NCBI GenBank assembly: GCA_035264765.1
Contig: DATFPQ010000146.1
Coordinates: 1 to 9,983 of the forward strand
DNA: 9,983 nt
Reading direction: 5' to 3'
Source of the DNA: DATFPQ01 sp035264765
Lineage (GTDB): Bacteria > Actinomycetota > Actinomycetes > Actinomycetales > Angustibacteraceae
Positions 4,971 through 9,983 of this stretch are shown here, one piece after another (within the stretch, counting starts at the first letter, position 1; each line of letters starts with the position of its first letter). The translations under genes were made by a program, and so were the position numbers. Under the pieces are notes generated by a model. That model ran no database searches. It saw only the letters and a list, made by a program, of their open reading frames with translations, and was not told where the DNA came from.

Positions 4971-7435
4971 GCGGCACCTCCAGGGCGAAGCGTGACCACG
5001 TCTCCCGCGGTGGCCCGCAGGGTCGTGCGCACGGGGACGCCCACCTGCGCGGTGGGCACCCAGACGACACGGTCGGGCATCTCGGTCAGGGCGACCGGCA
5101 GGGTGATCGACCCGGCGGCCGTGGCGACGGTGACCAGGTCGCCCTCGTCGACGCCGGCCTCCACGGCCGTGGCGGCCGACAGCCGGGCCAGCGGCCGGCG
5201 CGCGGTGCCCGCGAGCCAGGGCTCGCCGTCCTGCAGCCGCCCGGCGTCCAGCAGGTGGTGCCAGGACGCGAGGACCGCCTCGTGCGCCCCCACGTGCGGC
5301 GGCTCGGCGGCCGGGACCGCCGGCGGCGGGGACGACTCGCCCTCCCAGCCGGCCAGCTCGGCGGCCTCCGCCCGCACGGCGTCCAGGTCGCGCAGCCCGA
5401 GGTCGACGTCCAGCTCGTCGGCCAGCGAGTTGAGCACCCGGTAGTCGCTGAGCGCGGACGTGGCCAGGACCGCGGGGAACGGCCGCTCGCGACCCTCCCA
5501 GTCCCAGAACGTCCCGGCCTTCTCGGCCGCGGCGGCGACGGGCAGGACGACGTCGGCCCGCTCGGTGACCGTGCTGTGTCGCAGCTCCAGCGAGACGACG
5601 AAGGGCGCGGCGTCGAGCGCGGCCAGGGCCGCCTCGGGATCGGGCAGGTCGGCGGGGTCGACGCCTCCGACCAGCAGGCCGCCCAGCGCTCCGGCGCGGG
5701 CCGCCTCGACCATGCCGGCCGTGTCGCGGCCGGGTGCGCCGGGCAGGCCCGGGACCCCCCAGGCCGCGGCGACGTCGACCCGGGCCGCGGGGTCGGCCAC
5801 CGGCCGGCCACCCGGGAGCAGGTTCGGGAGCGCGCCGCCCTCGACCGCGCCGCGCTCACCGGCCCGGCGCGGCACCCAGGCCAGCCGGGCGCCGGTGCGC
5901 TCGGCCAGCCGCAGCGCCGCCGACAGCGCACCGGGTGAGGTGGCCATCCGCTCGCCGACGAGCACCACGGTGCCCTCGGCCCGGAGCAGCTCGGTGGTGG
6001 GAAGGACCTCGGGCAGTCCGGCGGCGAGCGCGTCCAGCACCTCGCCCTCGGTGCCGGGGCAGGCGCTGATCAGCTGGCCGCCGAGCTTCTGCAACCCGCG
6101 GGAGGCCCAGCTGGCCACCGACACGACCTGCTGGCCGTGGTTACGCACGGCCTTACGCATCCGGAGGAAGACGATCGGCGACTCCTCCTCGGGCTCGAGC
6201 CCGACGAGCAGGACGGTCGGCGCCGCCTCCAGCTCCGCGTAGGTCACGCCGCCCGCGCCGGCCCAGGCCCCGGCCACGTGGTGGGCCAGGAACTCGGCCT
6301 CCTCGGCCGAGTGCGGCCGGGCCCGGAAGTCGACGTCGTTGGTGCCGAGGGCGACCCGGGCGAACTTGGCGTACGCGTAGGCGTCCTCGTGCGTTGCCCG
6401 GCCGCCGACGAGCACGCCCACACCGCCGGCCGTGCGGGCCGCCGCGAGGCCGCGCGCGGCCACCTCCAGCGCCTCGGGCCAGGACGCCACGCGGAGCTCG
6501 CCGGTCTCCGGGTCGCGCACCAGCGGATGGGTGAGCCGGTCGAGCGTGGAGTACGTGAAGGCCCAGCGACCCTTGTCGCAGTTCCACTCCTCGTTCACCT
6601 GCGGGTCGTTGCCGGCCAGCCGCCGCATCACCAGGCCACGGCGGGAGTCCGTGCGCATGGCGCAGCCAGAGGCGCAGTGCTCGCAGACGGTCGGGGTCGA
6701 GACCAGGTCGAACGGCCGCGACCGGAACCGGTAGGCCGCGCCGGTGAGGGCGCCCACCGGGCAGATCTGCACGGTGTTGCCGCTGAAGTAGCTCTCGAAC
6801 GGCTGCTTCTCGTAGATCCCCACCTGCTGCAGCGCGCCGCGCTCGACCAGCGCGATGAACGGGTCGCCGGCGATCTGCTCGCTGAACCGGGTGCAACGGG
6901 CGCACAGCACGCAGCGCTCCCGGTCGAGCAGCACCTGGCTGGAGATGGCGATCGGCTTGGGGTACGTGCGCTTGACGTCCTCGAACCGGGACTCGCTGCG
7001 CCCGTTGGACAGCGCCTGGTTCTGCAGCGGGCACTCGCCGCCCTTGTCGCAGACCGGGCAGTCCAGCGGGTGGTTGATGAGCAGGAGCTCCATGACGCCC
7101 TGCTGGGCCTTGTCGGCGACCGGCGACGTGCGCTGGGTGTTGACCACCATCCCCTCGCTGACCGTGATGGTGCAGGAGGCCTGCGGCTTTGGCATGGGGC
7201 GCAGCGAGCCGTCCGGCCCGGGCGTCGCGATGTCGACCAGGCACTGGCGGCACGCACCGACCGGCTCGAGCAGCGGATGGTCACAGAACCGCGGGATCTG
7301 GACGCCGATCTGCTCGGCGGCGCGGATGACAAGCGTGCCCTTCGGCACGCGGATGTCCACGCCGTCGATCGACAGGCCGACCAGGTCCTCGCGGACGGCC
7401 GCGGGCTGGTCGCCCGTGGGGGTGGTGATGGTCAT
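4967..7435 (-). CDS. nuoG: NADH-quinone oxidoreductase subunit G (75-kDa type, clusters N1b, N4, N5, N7)
   Basis: NuoG carries electrons from NuoF towards NuoI in the hydrophilic arm. The product is 822 aa. N-terminal ferredoxin domain: 2Fe-2S N1b at Cys51, Cys62, Cys65 and Cys88. Next comes the His-containing cluster N5 at His122, Cys126, Cys129 and Cys135 (NHPLDCPVC..GGEC). Cluster N4 is at Cys175, Cys178, Cys181 and Cys225 (RCVLCARC, ICPVGAL). A further set, Cys251, Cys254, Cys258 and Cys286 (CEHCASGC, NCDKGRW), matches the off-pathway cluster N7. From about residue 300 the protein is a molybdopterin-oxidoreductase-like domain, which in complex I is known to hold no Mo cofactor. The C-terminal ~90 residues (LARLSAATAVEAGVDEGD...) resemble a molydopterin-dinucleotide-binding barrel. 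The length is close to actinobacterial NuoG. The ATG at 7435 overlaps the nuoF stop by 4 bp and has GAGGTG about 8 nt upstream. The stop overlaps nuoH by 4 bp. Confidence 0.97.
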   Translation of the reverse strand: MTITTPTGDQPAAVREDLVGLSIDGVDIRVPKGTLVIRAAEQIGVQIPRFCDHPLLEPVGACRQCLVDIATPGPDGSLRPMPKPQASCTITVSEGMVVNTQRTSPVADKAQQGVMELLLINHPLDCPVCDKGGECPLQNQALSNGRSESRFEDVKRTYPKPIAISSQVLLDRERCVLCARCTRFSEQIAGDPFIALVERGALQQVGIYEKQPFESYFSGNTVQICPVGALTGAAYRFRSRPFDLVSTPTVCEHCASGCAMRTDSRRGLVMRRLAGNDPQVNEEWNCDKGRWAFTYSTLDRLTHPLVRDPETGELRVASWPEALEVAARGLAAARTAGGVGVLVGGRATHEDAYAYAKFARVALGTNDVDFRARPHSAEEAEFLAHHVAGAWAGAGGVTYAELEAAPTVLLVGLEPEEESPIVFLRMRKAVRNHGQQVVSVASWASRGLQKLGGQLISACPGTEGEVLDALAAGLPEVLPTTELLRAEGTVVLVGERMATSPGALSAALRLAERTGARLAWVPRRAGERGAVEGGALPNLLPGGRPVADPAARVDVAAAWGVPGLPGAPGRDTAGMVEAARAGALGGLLVGGVDPADLPDPEAALAALDAAPFVVSLELRHSTVTERADVVLPVAAAAEKAGTFWDWEGRERPFPAVLATSALSDYRVLNSLADELDVDLGLRDLDAVRAEAAELAGWEGESSPPPAVPAAEPPHVGAHEAVLASWHHLLDAGRLQDGEPWLAGTARRPLARLSAATAVEAGVDEGDLVTVATAAGSITLPVALTEMPDRVVWVPTAQVGVPVRTTLRATAGDVVTLRPGGAA
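4977..4981 (-). promoter_or_regulatory. nuoH ribosome binding site within the last nuoG codons
   Basis: GGAGG stands 6 nt before the nuoH ATG at 4970 and lies within the nuoG coding sequence, four codons from its end. It supports the ATG that overlaps the nuoG stop. Confidence 0.8.
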
Positions 7436-8739
7436 CGAGCGGGCACCTCGGAGGCGAAGAGCGCGGACTTCGTGGGGTCGAACGGGCAGCCGCCCTCGGT
7501 GAGGTGGGCCAGGTACTCGTCGCGGAAGTACTTGATGCTCGACGTGACCGGGCTGGTGGCGCCGTCGCCCAGGGCACAGAAGGAGCGGCCGAGAATGTTG
7601 TCGCAGATGTCGAGCAGCTTCTCAAGGTCGGCCTCACTCCCGCGGCCGTGCTCCAAGCGGTTCAGCACCTGCTTCATCCAGAAGTTGCCCTCGCGGCACG
7701 GCGTGCACTTGCCACAGGACTCGTGGGCGTAGAAGTCGACCCAGCGGTCGACGGCCCGCACGACGCAGGTGGTCTCGTCGAAGATCTGGAGCGCACGGGT
7801 GCCGAGCATCGAGCCGGCCTTGCCGACGGACTCGAAGTCCAGTGGGACGTCGAGGTGCTCGGCGGTGAAGATCGGCGTGGAGGACCCCCCCGGCGTCCAG
7901 AACTTCAGCTCGTGGCCCTCGCGGACCCCACCGGCCATGTCCAGCAGCTCGCGCAGCGTGATGCCGAGCGGCGCCTCGTACTGGCCGGGCCGGGTGACGT
8001 GCCCGGACAGGCTGAAGAAGCCGAAGCCGGTCGACCGCTCGGTGCCCATGGAGGTGAACCAGTCCGCGCCGTTCAGGACGATCGACGGCACGGTGGCGAT
8101 GGACTCCACGTTGTTGACCACCGTGGGACGGGCGTAGAGCCCGGCGACCGCGGGGAACGGCGGCTTCAGCCTCGGTTGCCCGCGTCGGCCCTCCAGCGAG
8201 TCCAGCAGCGCGGTCTCCTCACCGCAGATGTATGCGCCCGCGCCGGCATGCACGGTGACCTCGAGGTCGAAGCCGGAACCGAGGATGTTCTTGCCCAGGT
8301 AGCCCTTGGCGTAGGCCTCCTCGACCGCCCGCATCAGCCGGCGGTAGACGTGGATGACCTCCCCGCGCAGGTAGATGAACGCGTGGTGGCAGCCGATCGC
8401 GTACGACGTGATCGCGACTCCCTCGATCAGGAACTGCGGCGTCGCGAGCATCAGCGGGATGTCCTTGCAGGTGCCCGGCTCGGACTCGTCCGCGTTCACC
8501 ACGAGGTACCGCGGCCCGCCGTCCGGCTTGGGCAGGAAGCCCCACTTCATGCCGGTCGGGAAGCCTGCGCCGCCCCGGCCGCGGAGCCCGGAGTCCTTCA
8601 CCAGCTCGATCAGCTCGGGCTGCGGCGTGTCCAGGGCCTTGCGCAGCGCCCGGTAGCCGTCGTGCCGCTCGTAGGTCTCCATCGACCACGAGCGCTCGTC
8701 GTCCCAGAACGCGCTGAGGACCGGGGTGAGGGTTGTCAT
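7432..8739 (-). CDS. nuoF: NADH-quinone oxidoreductase subunit F (51-kDa type, NADH/FMN binding, cluster N3)
   Basis: NuoF oxidises NADH, passes hydride to FMN, and feeds electrons one at a time into the Fe-S chain. The product is 435 aa, the usual family length. The glycine-rich loop GLRGRGGAGFPTG (about 51-63) and NADESEPGT (82-90) form the nucleotide and FMN site. GAGAYICGEETAL (166-178) is the second family signature. Cluster N3 is ligated by Cys342, Cys345 and Cys348 (SCGKCTPC) and Cys388 (SFCALGDGA). The ATG at 8739 is preceded by a strong AAGGAGGA with 6 nt spacing, and translation begins MTTLTPVLSAFW. The same frame stays open further upstream inside nuoE, but that extension is only antisense-quality sequence. 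The stop overlaps the nuoG start (ATGA). All cofactor-binding motifs are intact. A run of seven C (plus strand 7885-7891) falls in the codons for PGGS without disturbing the frame. Confidence 0.98.
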   Translation of the reverse strand: MTTLTPVLSAFWDDERSWSMETYERHDGYRALRKALDTPQPELIELVKDSGLRGRGGAGFPTGMKWGFLPKPDGGPRYLVVNADESEPGTCKDIPLMLATPQFLIEGVAITSYAIGCHHAFIYLRGEVIHVYRRLMRAVEEAYAKGYLGKNILGSGFDLEVTVHAGAGAYICGEETALLDSLEGRRGQPRLKPPFPAVAGLYARPTVVNNVESIATVPSIVLNGADWFTSMGTERSTGFGFFSLSGHVTRPGQYEAPLGITLRELLDMAGGVREGHELKFWTPGGSSTPIFTAEHLDVPLDFESVGKAGSMLGTRALQIFDETTCVVRAVDRWVDFYAHESCGKCTPCREGNFWMKQVLNRLEHGRGSEADLEKLLDICDNILGRSFCALGDGATSPVTSSIKYFRDEYLAHLTEGGCPFDPTKSALFASEVPAR

Positions 8740-8741
8740 GC

Positions 8742-9632
8742 TCAGTCCTCCTTCTGGTGGGCGGCGTCGGCCCGTGCCTCGTCGCCGGCCTGGTCCTTCA
8801 GGCCGCCCTTGACGCCCGCGTCGTGAGCGCTCGGCGAGCTGGGCGCGGCGGCGTGCTCGGCGGCGACCTGCTCGACCGGCGCCTCGGCGCCACCCTCCAG
8901 CGAGTCCGGCCGCGGCGCGCTCCAGCCGTTGCGTCGGGCCAGGTTCAGGCCCTCGAGCGAGGCCGCACCGGCGCCCACGCCCTCGTCGGCCAGTCCGTCC
9001 GAGAACCCCGCAAGCGTGCGCGACACCTGCTTGAAGGTGCAGACCCGGGACGCCCCCCGGGACGGCCGCACCGGGACGCCGACCCGCAGGTCGTCGACCA
9101 CGGCCCGGGCGCTCGCCGGGGTCTGGTTGTCGAAGAACTCCCAGTTGACCATCATCACCGGCGCGAAGTCGCAGGCGGCGTTGCACTCCAGCCGCTCGAG
9201 CGTGATCTTGCCGTCGTCCGTGGTCTCGTCGTGGCCGATGTCCAGGTGCTCGGACAGTGCGTCGTAGACCGCGTCGCCACCCATGATCGCGCACAGCGTG
9301 TTGGTGCAGACGCCGACCGTGTACTCGCCGTTCGGGTGCCGCTTGAACTGCGTGTAGAAGGTCGCGACGCCGGCCACCTCGGCCGTGCTGAGCTCGAGCA
9401 GGCGTGCGCAGAGCTCGACGCCGCGCTGGGTGATGTACCCGTCCTCGCTCTGCACCAGGTGCAGCAGCGGCAGCAGCGCCGAGCGGGCCTGCGGGTAGCG
9501 GGCGATGACGACCGCGGCGTCGGCCTCGAGCCGGGCCAGCACCTCGGCCGGGTAGCCCGACGGCGCGCCCGGCAGCTCCGCCGTCCCGGGCAACTCGGGA
9601 ACGCGGTTCGCCTGCAGGTTCTCCGCGGTCAT
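8742..9632 (-). CDS. nuoE: NADH-quinone oxidoreductase subunit E (24-kDa type, 2Fe-2S cluster N1a)
   Basis: NuoE is the thioredoxin-fold 2Fe-2S protein of the NADH-dehydrogenase module and sits next to NuoF in the cytoplasmic arm. The product is 296 aa. A helical N-terminal part (about residues 28-95, including GYITQRGVELCARLL and AGVATFYTQF) precedes the ferredoxin domain. The N1a ligands are Cys109 and Cys114 (CTNTLC) and Cys150 and Cys154 (CNAAC). The conserved domain ends near residue 185. The remaining ~110 residues are low-complexity and rich in Ala, Gly, Glu and Asp, so the protein is much longer than E. coli NuoE (about 166 aa). The ATG at 9632 is chosen because it overlaps the nuoD stop by one base. 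GGGAGG lies about 12 nt upstream, a slightly long spacing. The final codons AAG GAG GAC double as the nuoF ribosome binding site. Family assignment is certain; the role of the tail is unknown. Confidence 0.97.
   Translation of the reverse strand: MTAENLQANRVPELPGTAELPGAPSGYPAEVLARLEADAAVVIARYPQARSALLPLLHLVQSEDGYITQRGVELCARLLELSTAEVAGVATFYTQFKRHPNGEYTVGVCTNTLCAIMGGDAVYDALSEHLDIGHDETTDDGKITLERLECNAACDFAPVMMVNWEFFDNQTPASARAVVDDLRVGVPVRPSRGASRVCTFKQVSRTLAGFSDGLADEGVGAGAASLEGLNLARRNGWSAPRPDSLEGGAEAPVEQVAAEHAAAPSSPSAHDAGVKGGLKDQAGDEARADAAHQKED
8746..8753 (-). promoter_or_regulatory. nuoF ribosome binding site within the last nuoE codons
   Basis: AAGGAGGA lies 6 nt before the nuoF ATG at 8739 and is formed by the last sense codons of nuoE (Lys-Glu-Asp) just before its TGA. 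It fixes the nuoF start and places nuoF initiation on top of nuoE termination. Confidence 0.85.
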
Positions 9633-9983
9633 CAGCGGTCCACGCCTCCCATGACGGGGTCGATCGAGGCCACGGCCACGATGACGTCGGCCAGCTGGCC
9701 GCCCTCACACATCGCCGCGGTGGCCTGCAGGTTGTTGAAGCTCGGGTCCCGGAAGTGCGCGCGGTAGGGACGCGTGCCGCCGTCGCTCACCAGGTGCACG
9801 CCGAGCTCGCCCTTCGGCGACTCGACGGCCTGGTAGACCTGTCCGGCCGGCACCCGGAAGCCCTCGGTCACCAGCTTGAAGTGGTGGATCAGGGCCTCCA
9901 TGGACGAGCCCATGATGTGCCGGATGTGGTCGAGGCTGTTGCCCATGCCGTCCGAGCCGATGGCCAGCTGCGCCGGCCAGGCG
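9632..9983 (-). CDS. nuoD: NADH-quinone oxidoreductase subunit D, C-terminal part (5' end beyond the window)
   Basis: This is the last 117 codons of NuoD, the 49-kDa-type subunit that forms the quinone-reducing site with NuoB and NuoH at the base of the hydrophilic arm. The reading frame is open to the right edge, starting in ...AWPAQLAIGSDG, and ends with TGA at 9634-9632. Family-typical pieces are visible in order: ESPKGELGV, SDGGTRPYR, RDPSFNNLQ, MCEGG, and the terminal ASIDPVMGGVDR, which is the usual C-terminus of NuoD and of the related group-4 hydrogenase large subunits. Direct linkage to nuoE identifies it as complex I rather than hydrogenase. The internal ATG at 9946 is not a start, because the frame and the homology-like sequence continue upstream of it. 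The stop shares one base with the nuoE start (TGATG), which suggests coupled translation. The N-terminal three quarters, including the quinone-site His and Tyr region, lie off-window. Confidence 0.97.
   Translation of the reverse strand, partial: AWPAQLAIGSDGMGNSLDHIRHIMGSSMEALIHHFKLVTEGFRVPAGQVYQAVESPKGELGVHLVSDGGTRPYRAHFRDPSFNNLQATAAMCEGGQLADVIVAVASIDPVMGGVDR

Noticed and set aside
3303..5444. Plus-strand open frame of 713 codons across nuoI, nuoH and the end of nuoG
   Set aside because: It crosses three clear minus-strand genes, has low-complexity charged composition, and shows no motifs or ribosome site. It is a GC-bias shadow.
4967..7435. Reading nuoG as a formate dehydrogenase-like molybdoenzyme because of its molybdopterin-oxidoreductase-type C-terminal domain
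   Set aside because: The N1b, N5, N4 and N7 layout and the position between nuoF and nuoH are diagnostic of complex I, in which this domain is known to have lost its cofactor.
6137..7732. Plus-strand open frame of 531 codons antisense to nuoG and nuoF
   Set aside because: Composition is like that of the other antisense frames. The minus strand here carries the cysteine ligands of N1b, N4, N5 and N7, which settles the coding strand.
7504..8826. Plus-strand open frame of 440 codons antisense to nuoF
   Set aside because: No recognisable domain. The NuoF FMN, NADH and N3 motifs are complete on the minus strand.
8740..9708. Upstream extension of the nuoF frame through nuoE (alternative start near 9708)
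   Set aside because: The extension has no family-like sequence and overlaps the whole of nuoE. The ATG at 8739 has a strong ribosome site and gives the normal NuoF length.
1..9983. A new defence, mobile or biosynthetic system hidden in the window
   Set aside because: Essentially every base belongs to a standard complex I gene in canonical order. There are no gaps, inverted repeats, transposase or integrase genes, tRNA genes or CRISPR-like repeats.

Overview
The window is one uninterrupted stretch of a high-GC bacterial nuo operon, which encodes respiratory complex I (proton-pumping NADH:quinone oxidoreductase, NDH-1). All genes lie on the minus strand. Read in the direction of transcription, from the right edge to the left, they are nuoD (3' end only), nuoE, nuoF, nuoG, nuoH, nuoI, nuoJ, nuoK and nuoL (cut near its 3' end). 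This is the canonical gene order. The strongly G/C-biased third positions, the GTG start of nuoI, and the long Ala/Pro/Gly-rich tails on NuoE, NuoH, NuoI and NuoJ suggest an actinomycete. The exact order cannot be fixed from this window.

Layout: 9983-8742 holds the hydrophilic-arm genes nuoD (C-terminal 117 codons) and nuoE. 8739-4967 holds nuoF (NADH and FMN site, cluster N3) and nuoG (clusters N1b, N5, N4 and N7). 4970-2870 holds nuoH (quinone-site membrane subunit) and nuoI (clusters N6a and N6b). 2873-1 holds the membrane-arm genes nuoJ, nuoK and nuoL (antiporter-like proton pump). Electrons would enter from NADH at NuoF, pass through the Fe-S chain in NuoF, NuoG and NuoI to quinone at the NuoD/NuoH interface, and drive proton translocation through NuoH, J, K and L and the subunits encoded off-window.

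The genes are packed end to end. Four junctions have a 4-bp ATGA overlap (F/G, G/H, I/J, J/K), D/E shares one base (TGATG), H/I overlaps by 8 bp, and E/F is 2 bp apart. Only K/L has a real gap (22 bp). No promoter, terminator, RNA gene, mobile element or CRISPR array is visible, and no stretch over 300 bases lacks a gene. nuoA-C should lie beyond the right edge, and nuoM and nuoN beyond the left edge.

I found no previously undescribed system. The points worth a second look are small: lineage-specific hydrophilic tails on several subunits, an apparent ninth membrane helix in NuoH, a hexanucleotide repeat in nuoI, Shine-Dalgarno sites written into upstream coding sequence, the uncertain start of nuoL at the one loosened junction, and retention of cluster N7 in NuoG.
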